Source of the DNA: Ferranicluibacter rubi
GTDB lineage: Bacteria; Pseudomonadota; Alphaproteobacteria; Rhizobiales; Rhizobiaceae
Assembly (NCBI RefSeq): GCF_011603255.1
Contig: NZ_JAANCM010000011.1
Coordinates: 124,001-188,000 of the forward strand
DNA length: 64,000 nt
Direction: 5' to 3'
Below the pieces are notes generated by a model. That model was not told the DNA's origin. It ran no database searches and worked only from the letters and a program-made list of their open reading frames with translations. Shown piece by piece: positions 16,739 through 25,655 of the stretch; position 1 is the stretch's first letter, and each line of letters opens with the position of its first letter. The position numbers and the translations under genes are program-made.

Positions 16739-17492
16739 CCGGCTGCTTCGTCTCGCTATAGGCGCGGACGGCTTGTCCGAAGGCCGCAAACAGGTCGTTG
16801 GAGGTCTTGTCGCGGCCGACCCAGTATTCCGGGTGCCACTGCACACCGACCGCGAACGCCTTGGCGCCGATGACCGACACGGCTTCCACGGTGCCGTCGT
16901 CCGCCACCGCTTCCACGGCGAGGTTCGGCGCAAGGTCGGAAATCGCCTGCCGGTGCAGGGAATTGACCTGCACCACGCCGGCGCCGACCACGCCCGCAAG
17001 GCAGCTTCCCGGTTCCACCATCACGGTCTGGCGGATGCCATAGGCGATGTCGAGATCCTTGACGTCGGGCTTGCGATGGTCCTGCCGGCCGGGAAGATCC
17101 TGGATCTCGGAGGCGAGCGTGCCACCGAGTGCGACGTTCAGCTCCTGGATACCGCGGCAGATGGCCAGTACCGGAATTCCGCGGGCGAGCGCCCGGCGGA
17201 TCAGCGGCAGGCTGGTGGCGTCGCGGCCGGGATCGAACGGCCCATCGGTCTCCAAAGCCTCCCGTCCATAGAGCGTGGGATGGACGTTCGAGCGCGAGCC
17301 GCTGACCAGAAGCCCGTCCACACGATCGAGAATGGCATCCGGCTCGTTGCCTGCCTCGAGCGCTGGCACGAGAAGCGACATGACGCCCGAGCCGTTCAGC
17401 GCGGCGCGGACATATTGATGCGGTGCGGCATGCCAGACATTGCCCTCGATCTCACGGAAATCGGCGGGTATGGCGATGATCGGCTTCGGCAT
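16719..17492 (-). CDS. Gamma-glutamyl-gamma-aminobutyrate hydrolase family protein (peptidase C26)
   Basis: A 257-residue class-I glutamine-amidotransferase-like hydrolase of the PuuD group, which cleaves gamma-glutamyl-GABA in putrescine breakdown. The nucleophile is the Cys in LAICRGIQELNVALGGTL, and the catalytic His is in GVQWHPEYW. The substrate side is suggested by NVHPTLYG and NSLHRQAI, typical for the family. Given the decarboxylase upstream in the window, a link to polyamines is possible, but the genes are 10 kb apart. The gene converges on the hydroxyacid dehydrogenase with a 20-bp overlap of coding ends. Confidence 0.88.
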   Translation of the reverse strand: MPKPIIAIPADFREIEGNVWHAAPHQYVRAALNGSGVMSLLVPALEAGNEPDAILDRVDGLLVSGSRSNVHPTLYGREALETDGPFDPGRDATSLPLIRRALARGIPVLAICRGIQELNVALGGTLASEIQDLPGRQDHRKPDVKDLDIAYGIRQTVMVEPGSCLAGVVGAGVVQVNSLHRQAISDLAPNLAVEAVADDGTVEAVSVIGAKAFAVGVQWHPEYWVGRDKTSNDLFAAFGQAVRAYSETKQPVSEPAA

Positions 17493-17747
17493 GGGATTCT
17501 CCGGTGCGTGGGGTCTGCTTCCGATTTGCCGGGAACCCGTCGCGCCGTCAATGCCTCGCTTTACGGGGGAAAATGCGATCCCGCCCGCGGGACGTGTCCC
17601 TGTGTAAGATACAGCTGTCGCTCTCGCATCCTTTGCTCTACGGGCCCAGACTGTCTATGGGCCTTGACGTCGCGGGGCAGGGCAGGCATGTCTTGATGCC
17701 AAGAGGTGCCGCGTCTTGCGGCGTGGAAACTTGCGGGGAGAGAGACG

Positions 17748-17972
17748 ATGGCCGAACATCACACGGGACCTTCCGAAACCGGTGCGCCGATGGATTATCC
17801 CGAGCACGAGAAGACCTATCTTCATTTCCTGAGTGCCGCGAAATTCCTGACCATCTTCTGTGTGGCGCTGTTGATCGCCATGGCGGCAGCCTTCTTCACC
17901 ACCGCCGGCTGGTTTACGGGCTTCGTGCTGTTCGTGCTCCTCAACATCGCCGGTGTCGTGCTTCTGCGCTGA
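17748..17972 (+). CDS. aa3-type cytochrome c oxidase subunit IV
   Basis: A 74-residue protein of the bacterial aa3-type oxidase subunit IV family (COX4_pro_2). The N-terminal soluble stretch includes MDYPEHEKTYLHFLSAAKF, the conserved family segment, followed by two hydrophobic helices (about residues 30-50 and 54-73). In Rhodobacter and Paracoccus this subunit packs on the edge of the oxidase complex. It stands alone here, away from the main oxidase genes, as is common. The ATG at 17748 is preceded by GGGGAG; the upstream in-frame ATG at 17706 adds residues not found in the family. Confidence 0.85.
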   Translation: MAEHHTGPSETGAPMDYPEHEKTYLHFLSAAKFLTIFCVALLIAMAAAFFTTAGWFTGFVLFVLLNIAGVVLLR

Positions 17973-18077
17973 GGCCCTTGCTGACCGTCCTTGCCGGTCT
18001 GCTCACGAAAATTCGTTGTATCTCTGCGTGATTTGCTCTTAGCTGCCGGCGTTGCCCAAGCAGCGAGAGGGATCAGG

Positions 18078-20039
18078 ATGACGGAAACCACACGGCCGCT
18101 CGGCGCCACGGTCAACGGGCGGTGGACGCGGTTTGCCGTGCGCTCGCAGACGGCCGAGCGCATCGACCTCTGCCTGTTTCATGCCGATGGCGAGACCGAG
18201 CTGCGCCGCCTGCCGATGGGCCGCGAGGAAGGCGATGTCTTCGCGATGACACTGCCGGACGCGCCGGTCGGAACCCGCTACGGCCTGCGCGCCCATGGTG
18301 TCTATGATCCCGATCGCGGCCTGTGGTTCGATCCGGCAAAGCTTCTCGTCGACCCTTACGCGCTGGAACTCGACCGCCCGTTCCGCCACGATGCCCGCCT
18401 GACGCAGTTCGGCGCGGAGACGGCGGATCTCGTACCGAAGGCGCTGGTGACAAAAGTGCCGAAAGCCCGCGTCGCCCCGCCCCGCTTCTCAACGGATGGG
18501 CTGATCTACGAGGTGGCCGTGCGGCCGTTCACCATGCTGCATCCGGATGTGCCGGACGAGCAGCGCGGGACCGTGGCGGCGCTGGCGCATCCGTCCGTCA
18601 TCGCTCATCTCAAGCGCATCGGCGTGTCCGCCGTCGAGCTGATGCCCATCACCGCCTGGATCGATGAGCGCCACCTGCCGCCGCTCGGGCTGACCAATGG
18701 CTGGGGCTACAACCCCGTCGCCTTCATGGCGCTCGATCCGCGCCTGGTGCCCGGCGGCCTGACCGAACTCAGGGACACCGTCGCCACGCTGCATCGCGAA
18801 GGCATCGGCGTCATTCTCGATCTCGTCTTCAACCATTCGGGCGAAAGCGACCGGCAGGGCGCGACGGTCTCCATGCGCGGCCTCGACAACGCCGTCTACT
18901 ACCGCCATGCCGAAGGTCAGCCTGGCCAACTGGTGAACGACACCGGTTGCGGCAATACCATCGCTTGCGACCACCCGACGGTTCGCTCGCTGATCCTCGA
19001 TACGCTGCGCCATTTCGTCAGCGCGGCCGGTATCGACGGGTTTCGCTTCGATCTCGGCTCTATTCTCGGGCGCGATGCCGGTGGCTTCCGGCGGGATGCG
19101 ACCCTTTTTTCGGAGATGCTGGCCGATCCGTTGCTGAAGGATTGCGTGCTGATCGCCGAGCCTTGGGATATCGGGCCCGGCGGCTATCAGCTCGGCCATT
19201 TTCCGCCACCCTTCCTCGAATGGAACGACCGCGCGCGTGACGACATCCGGCGCCTGTGGCGCGGCGATGGCTGGATGATCGGATCGCTGGCCGGTGCGCT
19301 GGCCGGCTCCTCGGATATCTTCGCGCAGCACGGCGGCACGCAGAGCCGCAGCGTCACCTTCATCGCCGCCCATGATGGCTTCACGCTCAGGGATCTCGTC
19401 TCCCACAGCCACAAGCACAACGCGGCGAATGGCGAAGACAATCGCGATGGCCACAACGAGAATCATTCCTGGAACAACGGTGCCGAAGGGGCGAGCGACG
19501 ATTCCGGCATCGTCTCTGCCCGCACGCGCGACGTGAAGGCGCTGCTCGCCACTTTGTTTGCCACCCGCGGCGCGATCATGATCACGGCGGGCGACGAGTT
19601 CGGGCGGACGCAGCAGGGCAACAACAACGCCTATTGCCAGGACAATCCGATCACGTGGCTCGACTGGGCCTCGGCGGACGAGGCGCTGATCGCGCAATGC
19701 GCAGCCCTCGGCGAACTCCGCCATCGTTTCGATGTGTTTGAGGGCGACAGCTTCTTCACGGGCCGGGGCGATGTCGCCTGGGTCCGCCTGGACGGCAAGC
19801 CGATGGAGGTTGCGGACTGGGAGGGCGAGGGCACGGACGGGCTCGTCATGCTCCTCTCGACCCGCGATGCGACGACGCGCAAGGCCTGCCGTCTGGCGGT
19901 GGTCTTCAATCGCGCCCATGCGGCGGAGGCACTGACGCTACCCGGCAAAGGGTGGCAGTCGCTGTTGCCGGACGCGGGAACCCTTGAAGAGGTCTCCGCC
20001 CGTTCGGTTGGCTGGTATGTGGCGCCCGGACGTTCTTGA
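18078..20039 (+). CDS. glgX: Glycogen debranching enzyme GlgX
   Basis: A 653-residue GH13 isoamylase-type enzyme that hydrolyses alpha-1,6 branches in phosphorylase-trimmed glycogen in the cytosol. An N-terminal CBM48-like domain (about 1-130) precedes the catalytic barrel. The GH13 regions are clear: DLVFNHSGES, GFRFDLGSILGRD with the nucleophile Asp, LIAEPWDIG with the acid Glu, and AAHDGFTLRDLVSH. The GDEFGRTQQGNNNAYCQDN segment is typical of GlgX. I chose ATG 18078, preceded by GAGAGGGAT, since the family begins near TRPLGATV. It lies 10 kb from the glgPBCA operon rather than inside it, in the opposite orientation. Confidence 0.93.
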   Translation: MTETTRPLGATVNGRWTRFAVRSQTAERIDLCLFHADGETELRRLPMGREEGDVFAMTLPDAPVGTRYGLRAHGVYDPDRGLWFDPAKLLVDPYALELDRPFRHDARLTQFGAETADLVPKALVTKVPKARVAPPRFSTDGLIYEVAVRPFTMLHPDVPDEQRGTVAALAHPSVIAHLKRIGVSAVELMPITAWIDERHLPPLGLTNGWGYNPVAFMALDPRLVPGGLTELRDTVATLHREGIGVILDLVFNHSGESDRQGATVSMRGLDNAVYYRHAEGQPGQLVNDTGCGNTIACDHPTVRSLILDTLRHFVSAAGIDGFRFDLGSILGRDAGGFRRDATLFSEMLADPLLKDCVLIAEPWDIGPGGYQLGHFPPPFLEWNDRARDDIRRLWRGDGWMIGSLAGALAGSSDIFAQHGGTQSRSVTFIAAHDGFTLRDLVSHSHKHNAANGEDNRDGHNENHSWNNGAEGASDDSGIVSARTRDVKALLATLFATRGAIMITAGDEFGRTQQGNNNAYCQDNPITWLDWASADEALIAQCAALGELRHRFDVFEGDSFFTGRGDVAWVRLDGKPMEVADWEGEGTDGLVMLLSTRDATTRKACRLAVVFNRAHAAEALTLPGKGWQSLLPDAGTLEEVSARSVGWYVAPGRS

Positions 20040-20072
20040 AGGGTTGCAAGCGATGCGACAGGAATGATCGAT

Positions 20073-20588
20073 ATGGATGCGAACGGTACGAAGACGACCA
20101 GCGTCAGGGAGATCGCGCTCGGGGAGGTCAAGGACCTCGTGGGTCAGGAGGTCGGGATCTCCGACTGGATCACGGTCTCTCAGGATATGATCGACCGCTT
20201 CGCCGATGCGACGCAGGATCATCAGTTCATCCACACCGATCCGGTGCGGGCCGCAGCCGAGACGCCCTATGGCGGCACGATCGCGCATGGGTTCCTGTCG
20301 CTCTCGCTTCTCTCGGCCATGAACTACAATTGCCTGCCGGCCGTGCGCGAGCAGACCATGGCGATCAATTACGGCTTCGACAAGGTCCGTTTCCTTGCGC
20401 CCGTTCACGCGGGCGCGCGGGTTCGCGGCCACTTCACCCTCACGGAAGCCCGCTTCCGCGGCGCCGGCATGCTCGTCGTCACCTATGAGGTCTCGGTCGA
20501 GGTAGAGCATGAAGGCAAGCCGGCGCTGACCGCGACCTGGCTGACGATCATCCAGTTCGACCCGAAGGACCGGCCGGAGGATGCCTGA
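20073..20588 (+). CDS. MaoC-family (R)-hydratase/dehydratase
   Basis: A 171-residue hot-dog-fold protein of the MaoC dehydratase group, acting on enoyl-CoA-like thioesters. The hydratase signature is visible as FADATQDHQFIHTDPVRA, with the catalytic Asp and His, followed by PYGGTIAHGFLSLSLLS. I prefer ATG 20073 over ATG 20064 because AGGA abuts the earlier codon but lies 9 nt from the later. The gene follows glgX by 33 bp and overlaps the DUF2332 gene by 8 bp, so it may be part of one transcript. Its pathway is not evident from context. Confidence 0.87.
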   Translation: MDANGTKTTSVREIALGEVKDLVGQEVGISDWITVSQDMIDRFADATQDHQFIHTDPVRAAAETPYGGTIAHGFLSLSLLSAMNYNCLPAVREQTMAINYGFDKVRFLAPVHAGARVRGHFTLTEARFRGAGMLVVTYEVSVEVEHEGKPALTATWLTIIQFDPKDRPEDA

Positions 20589-21654
20589 TGTCGCGACCAG
20601 CGATGCGGCCGTCCGCGCGGCGTTCCGGTCGCAGTCCGTCAGTTGTCGTGCGCTGGGCTCGCCTTTCGTCGCAACGCTCTGCGACCTCGCCGCCGAACGC
20701 CTGACGGCCACGCATCCTGTCGGGCGGCATATCCTCGGCTGGACGGGTGATCCGTCATCGTCCGCCGACTCCGTACCGCTGCGGTTCGCCGGATCCTTGC
20801 ATGCCCTCGTTCTCGACGGCGCCAATCCCGCCCTTGCAGAGGCTTATCCGCCGCATGCGACGGATCCAGATGGTCTCTGGAATGCGGTCGAGCGTGCCTG
20901 TCGCGAGCATGCCGACGCCATTCTCGCGCGCCTTGCTTCTCCGCCGCAGACGAACGAGGTGCGGCGGTCGGCAGCACTGCTGCCGGGCTTCCTCACCATT
21001 GCCAAGCGGTTCGACAAGCCGATCTGTATCTCCGAAGTCGGCGCGAGTGCCGGGCTGAACCTCCTCTGGGATCGTTACGCCTACCGCCTCGGAGACTTTG
21101 CCTGGGGTGATCCACAATCGCCGGTGATGCTCGCGCCCACATGGACAGGCGGGCCTCCACCCGATGTGCCCCTTACCGTTCGGGACCGGGCTGGCTGCGA
21201 TCTCCGGCCTCTCGATCCGGCACATCCCGATGATGCGAAGCGGCTTCTGTCCTATCTCTGGGCGGATCAGGCCGACCGGGTGGAGCGGACCCGTGCCGCG
21301 CTGCGTCTTGCGGCTCTGTCCGGGCTGAAGGTCGACGCGGCCGATGCCGTGGACTGGCTGGAGCGTCGGCTCGCCGTCACCCGCCACGGCTGCGTGCATG
21401 TGATCACCCACACGATCGCCTGGCAGTACCTGCCGGCCGAGGCGCGCGAGCGGGGCGAGGCGCTGATCGAGAAAGCCGGTCGTGCAGCCACTGAAGGAGC
21501 CCCGCTTGCGCAACTGTCACTCGAAGGCGACGGCCGGGAGCGGGGCGCTGCCCTGACGCTCCAGATGTGGCCGACCGGCTCGCGGCATGAGATCGGGCGC
21601 GCAGACTTTCACGGCCGCTGGGTCGATTGGCGCGGCTGGCCGGACGTTTCCTGA
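20581..21654 (+). CDS. DUF2332-family protein
   Basis: A 357-residue protein of the DUF2332 family, widespread in Actinobacteria and Rhizobiales and of unknown function. Recognisable segments include EVGASAGLNLLWDRYAYRLG (a Gly-rich motif that looks like a Rossmann/methyltransferase-type nucleotide loop), VTHTIAWQYLP-like residues near position 280, and a C-terminal HGRWVDW. Its start lies 8 bp inside the MaoC gene, indicating coupling. No signal peptide or membrane helix. A methyltransferase-like activity is only a guess from the Gly-rich motif. Confidence 0.8.
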   Translation: MPDVATSDAAVRAAFRSQSVSCRALGSPFVATLCDLAAERLTATHPVGRHILGWTGDPSSSADSVPLRFAGSLHALVLDGANPALAEAYPPHATDPDGLWNAVERACREHADAILARLASPPQTNEVRRSAALLPGFLTIAKRFDKPICISEVGASAGLNLLWDRYAYRLGDFAWGDPQSPVMLAPTWTGGPPPDVPLTVRDRAGCDLRPLDPAHPDDAKRLLSYLWADQADRVERTRAALRLAALSGLKVDAADAVDWLERRLAVTRHGCVHVITHTIAWQYLPAEARERGEALIEKAGRAATEGAPLAQLSLEGDGRERGAALTLQMWPTGSRHEIGRADFHGRWVDWRGWPDVS

Positions 21655-21682
21655 CGCCGGTTGGCGCCGATCAATGCTGGTC

Positions 21683-22231
21683 TCAGTGACCGGCGTCCTG
21701 AGCGCCGGCCGCCAGCAGTCCCGAGACGTAAGGGGCGAACGAGCGCCAGCACTCGACGCGAAACGCGGTTTCGCCCGTGCGGTAGAGCACGATCTCCGCC
21801 TTGCCGAAGACGGTGCGCGAGCAGGCGCCGACGGGGAAGGTCTTCAGCGACAGGTCCTGCGGGCAGCCGGCATTGATGGTGGCGGAGGCGCCCGGTCCGT
21901 CCACGAGAACGGCCGTGTTGCGGTGGGAGATGTCGGTTGCCGAATGCAGCGCGCCGGCGGAGCCCACGAGGCCCAGCAGATCGGTGTTCGTTTCGTCGAT
22001 CACGAGCCACTCGTCCGGGCCGAGCCAGAGAGCGTGGCGGGTGCCGCTCGTGGCCGAAGCCTTCGGGCGTGTCGGCAGGGACAGGCCGAGTGCTGCCGAG
22101 AGCGCTGCCACGGCGTCCGGCTTGGCGCGGAGCGAAAGGCGACTGGCCGGTGCCGCCGGCGTCAGGCGAACGGTGGCGGAGCCGCCGTGGAAGCCGCCAA
22201 GCGGCAGGGTGCGTGTTGCGAGATCAGCCAT
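21683..22231 (-). CDS. soxG: Sarcosine oxidase gamma subunit
   Basis: A 182-residue SoxG subunit of heterotetrameric sarcosine oxidase. The gamma subunit adopts a T-protein-like fold and stabilises the complex. Visible family features are HALWLGPDEWLVID, TDISHRNTAVLVDGPGA and CPQDLSLKTFPVGACSRT near residue 130. The ATG at 22231 overlaps the soxA end by 8 bp and is preceded by GGAAGGTGG; an ATG at 22255 would add 8 residues. It is the last gene of the soxB-soxD-soxA-soxG operon. Confidence 0.9.
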   Translation of the reverse strand: MADLATRTLPLGGFHGGSATVRLTPAAPASRLSLRAKPDAVAALSAALGLSLPTRPKASATSGTRHALWLGPDEWLVIDETNTDLLGLVGSAGALHSATDISHRNTAVLVDGPGASATINAGCPQDLSLKTFPVGACSRTVFGKAEIVLYRTGETAFRVECWRSFAPYVSGLLAAGAQDAGH

Positions 22232-25200
22232 GGATGCGGCCACCTTCCTTGTCAAAGAACACCATGTCGCTCACCTCGACGGCAATCGTCCGGTCGGCCA
22301 TCGGCACGTAGAGGGTCTGGCCGAGCCGTGCCTTGCCGCCGGCCACCACTGCCATCGCGATGGAGCGTCCGCAGTTTTCCGACCAGTAGGACGAGGTGAC
22401 ATGACCGAGCATGGTCATGGGCTTCGGCTGGTTGGGGTCGGCGACGATCTGCGCGCCTTCCTCCAGCACGACGCTCGGATCCTTCGTCAGCAGACCGACG
22501 AGCTGCTTGCGGCCTTCGCGCACGAGGTCGGGACGCTTCATGCCGCGGATGCCGACGAAGTCGGTCTTCTTCTTGCCGACCGCCCAGGACAGGCTGGCAT
22601 CGTCCGGCGTCAGCGTGCCGTCGGTATCCTGGCCGACGATGATGTAGCCCTTTTCGGCGCGCAGGATGTGCATGGTCTCCGTGCCGTAGGCACAGCCGTC
22701 GACGGCCTCGACCCGTTCGCGGATCGCGTTCCAGACATCGGGACCGAAATCGGCGGGGACGTTGACCTCGAAACCGAGTTCGCCGGTGAACGACATGCGG
22801 AAGAGGCGCGTCGGCACGCCGCAGATCCTGCCCTCAGTCACGCTCATATGCGGGAAGGCCTCGTTGGAGATGTCGATGCCCTCGACCAGCGGCGCGATGA
22901 TCTCGCGCGCCTTCGGGCCCTGCAGGGCGATGACGGCCCACTGCTCGGTGGCCGAGGTCAGCCAAACATTCAGATGCGGGAATTCCGTCTGGAGATAGTC
23001 TTCCATGTGGTGCATCACGCGGGCGGCACCGCCCGTCGTGGTGGTCACATGGAAGCGATCGTCCGACATGCGGCCGACGACGCCGTCGTCATAGATGAAG
23101 CCGTCTTCGCGCAGCATGATGCCGTAGCGGCAGCGGCCCGGCTTCAGCGTGTCCCAGCTGTTGGTGTAGATGAGGTTGAGGAAGGCGGCTGCATCCGGGC
23201 CGACGACCTCGATCTTACCGAGCGTCGAGGCATCGAACATGCCGACCGTCTCGCGCACCGTGCGGCACTCGCGGTTAATAGCGGCGTGCATGTCTTCGCC
23301 GGGGCGAGGATAGTACCAGGCGCGCTTCCACTGGCCCACATCCTCGAAGGCCGCGCCCATGGCTTCTTCGGCCTCGTGCATCGCGGTCTTGCGGGTGGGG
23401 TCGAACAGGTCGCCGCGCGAATGGCCGATCAGCGTGCCGAAGGTGACAGGCGTGTAGGGCGCGCGGAAGGTGGTGAGGCCGACTTCGGGAATGCCGCGGC
23501 CGAGGGTTTCCGCGGCGATCGCGAGACCGTGGATGTTGGAAAGCTTGCCCTGGTCGGTCGCCATGCCGTTGGTGGTGAAGCGCTTGATGTGCTCGATCGA
23601 GTGCATGCCTTCGCGCACCGCGAGCCTGATATCCTTGGCGCAGACGTCGTTCTGGAAGTCGATGAAGGCCTTCACGTCGTCCTCGGCCCCGGCGCCATAG
23701 GCGGCGCCCGCCATGCCGCCCGTCCAGGCGAAGGCCTGCGTGCCGGAAATCTCGAGCCGCGTGCTGGCCTGGAAGCCGGCTGCCTGCGCGGCAAGCTCGC
23801 CACCGGCCACAGCTTCGGCAAGGGTCGCGGCGATGTCGGTGGTGCCGTTGCAGGCGCCGACCGAAACGCAGTCTTGCGCGTAGATGCCCGGAAGGAACCG
23901 CTGCGTTTCCGCGTCGAAGGCCACCTTGCCGCGCGATTGCGAGAACATGTGCACCGACGGCGTCCAGCCGGAGGAGGTGATGAGCGCATCTACCACGATC
24001 GAGCGGGCGCTGCTGCCGCCGCTGACGCGACGAACTGTTATGGAGGAGACGCGCAGCTTGCCCTTGGTGTCGGTCACGGCATGGCCGGTGAGAACCTCGA
24101 TGCCGAGAGCCTGCGCCTGCGCCAGGACGTCAGCACCCGGCTGCTCGCGGCTGTCGACGATGGCCGGGATGGCGATGCCGGCACGGTGCATGTCAAAGGC
24201 GGCTTCATAGGCGCTGTCGTGGGCAGTGTAGACGCCGACCTTGCGGCCGATGGCGACGCCGAAATGGTTGAGATAGGTCCGCGCGGCCGAGGCCAGCATT
24301 ATGCCGGGACGGTCGTTGTTGGCAAACACCATGTGGCGCTCGATGGCGCCGGTGGCGATGACGACGCGCTTGGCGCGCACCTGCCACAGCCGCTCGCGCG
24401 GAGCGGTGCGGGCCGGGCGGGAGACGTGATCGGTCACGCGTTCGGCCAGTGCCACGAAGTTCTGCGCATAATAGCCGAAAGCGGTCGTGCGGGTGAGCAC
24501 CGTGACATTGTCCATGGCGGCGAGCCGGCGGGCGGCATCCTGCGCCCAGGCATAGCCATCCTGACCGTCGATCGTCACGCCGGCATCGTAATGCAGCGCG
24601 CCGCCAACTTCCGGCTGCTCGTCGCACAGGATGACGCGCGCGCCGGTGGCGGCAGCAGCGAGCGCCGAGGTCAGGCCGGCGACGCCGGCGCCCATGACCA
24701 GCACGTCGCAATGGGCGTAGCGGCTGGCATATTCGTCGGTGTCTTCTTCCGTCGGCGACACGCCGAGGCCGGCTGCGGCACGGATACGGGGCTCGTAGAT
24801 GTTCTTCCAGGCCTGCTTCGGCCACATGAAGGTCTTGTAGTAGAAGCCGGCGGCGAAGAAGGGTGCCAGAATGTTGTTGATGCCGCCGACGTCGAAGGTG
24901 AGCGAGGGATAGCGGTTCTGCGATGCGACGGTCATGCCGTCGAAGACTTCCTGCACGGTCGCGCGCACATTCGGCTGGCGGCGGGCATTGTCGCGCATCA
25001 CGTCGATCAGCGCGTTCGGCTCTTCCGGGCCGGCCGAGACGATGCCGCGCGGGCGGTGGTACTTGAACGAGCGGCCGACGAGGTGGACGCCGTTGGCGAT
25101 CAGCGCCGAGGCGACGGTGTCGCCCTGCAGGCCCTGGTAGGTGCGGCCATCGAAGGTGAAGCGCGCGGTCTTGGCCGGCGTCAGGCGTCCCTTGCCGGGA

Positions 25201-25256
25201 ATGCGGTTCGCTGCACCCATGCTGTCGGCTTTGTCTGTCCGCTTGGCGCCGCTCAT
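22224..25256 (-). CDS. soxA: Sarcosine oxidase alpha subunit
   Basis: A 1010-residue SoxA, the large subunit of tetrameric sarcosine oxidase, which binds NAD and tetrahydrofolate. The complex demethylates sarcosine to glycine with formation of 5,10-methylene-THF and H2O2. The N-terminal region has a ferredoxin-like segment (RTYQGLQGDTVASALIANG), then the dinucleotide motif VLVMGAGVAGLTSALAAAAT at about 170-190. The C-terminal third (from about 600) is a GcvT-type aminomethyltransferase domain with RDLFDPTRKTAM and MSFTGELGFEVNVP. Its ATG overlaps the soxD stop by 4 bp. Length agrees with the family. Confidence 0.94.
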   Translation of the reverse strand: MSGAKRTDKADSMGAANRIPGKGRLTPAKTARFTFDGRTYQGLQGDTVASALIANGVHLVGRSFKYHRPRGIVSAGPEEPNALIDVMRDNARRQPNVRATVQEVFDGMTVASQNRYPSLTFDVGGINNILAPFFAAGFYYKTFMWPKQAWKNIYEPRIRAAAGLGVSPTEEDTDEYASRYAHCDVLVMGAGVAGLTSALAAAATGARVILCDEQPEVGGALHYDAGVTIDGQDGYAWAQDAARRLAAMDNVTVLTRTTAFGYYAQNFVALAERVTDHVSRPARTAPRERLWQVRAKRVVIATGAIERHMVFANNDRPGIMLASAARTYLNHFGVAIGRKVGVYTAHDSAYEAAFDMHRAGIAIPAIVDSREQPGADVLAQAQALGIEVLTGHAVTDTKGKLRVSSITVRRVSGGSSARSIVVDALITSSGWTPSVHMFSQSRGKVAFDAETQRFLPGIYAQDCVSVGACNGTTDIAATLAEAVAGGELAAQAAGFQASTRLEISGTQAFAWTGGMAGAAYGAGAEDDVKAFIDFQNDVCAKDIRLAVREGMHSIEHIKRFTTNGMATDQGKLSNIHGLAIAAETLGRGIPEVGLTTFRAPYTPVTFGTLIGHSRGDLFDPTRKTAMHEAEEAMGAAFEDVGQWKRAWYYPRPGEDMHAAINRECRTVRETVGMFDASTLGKIEVVGPDAAAFLNLIYTNSWDTLKPGRCRYGIMLREDGFIYDDGVVGRMSDDRFHVTTTTGGAARVMHHMEDYLQTEFPHLNVWLTSATEQWAVIALQGPKAREIIAPLVEGIDISNEAFPHMSVTEGRICGVPTRLFRMSFTGELGFEVNVPADFGPDVWNAIRERVEAVDGCAYGTETMHILRAEKGYIIVGQDTDGTLTPDDASLSWAVGKKKTDFVGIRGMKRPDLVREGRKQLVGLLTKDPSVVLEEGAQIVADPNQPKPMTMLGHVTSSYWSENCGRSIAMAVVAGGKARLGQTLYVPMADRTIAVEVSDMVFFDKEGGRIHG

Positions 25257-25597
25257 TCCGCGCGTCCTTCCGTGGCTTCGTAGGTTTCGACGACGGTCTC
25301 GTCGGTCATGGCGGCGATCGGCAGCGATGGTTTGGGCTCGCCCGCCTTGTAGGTCTTGAGGAACCGGTCGCTGACGGTGTCACGCGCCGCGTTGAAGAAC
25401 CGGCCGCAGCCGGCGATATGGCGCCAGCGCTCGAAGATCAGGCCCTTGGGGTTGTCCCGCAGGAAGAAATATTCCTCGAATTCCTCGTCCGAAATCGCCG
25501 CGATGTTCTCCGGCCGGGCGATATGGGCGTCGCCGGCGGCGCGGAACTCGAGTTCGGAGCGCTCTTCCTCGCAATAGGGGCAGTGGATCAAAAGCAT
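25253..25597 (-). CDS. soxD: Sarcosine oxidase delta subunit
   Basis: A 114-residue SoxD, the small zinc-binding subunit of tetrameric sarcosine oxidase. The zinc ligands are the N-terminal CPYCEEER cysteines plus later His and Cys in RWRHIAGCGRFFNAARDT. The motif FLRDNPKG is typical of the family. It overlaps soxA by 4 bp and follows soxB after 58 bp. Confidence 0.93.
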   Translation of the reverse strand: MLLIHCPYCEEERSELEFRAAGDAHIARPENIAAISDEEFEEYFFLRDNPKGLIFERWRHIAGCGRFFNAARDTVSDRFLKTYKAGEPKPSLPIAAMTDETVVETYEATEGRAE

Positions 25598-25655
25598 GGG
25601 CGTGTTCCTGATGCGGGGGAGGACAGGCGAAAGCGGCGAGCCGGGGCGATCATCG

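Noticed and set aside
21801-25283. Very long plus-strand open frame (1160 codons) opposite soxA and soxG
   Set aside because: It is a shadow of the GC-rich sox genes on the minus strand, which have full family motifs; the plus-strand peptide has no recognisable domain.
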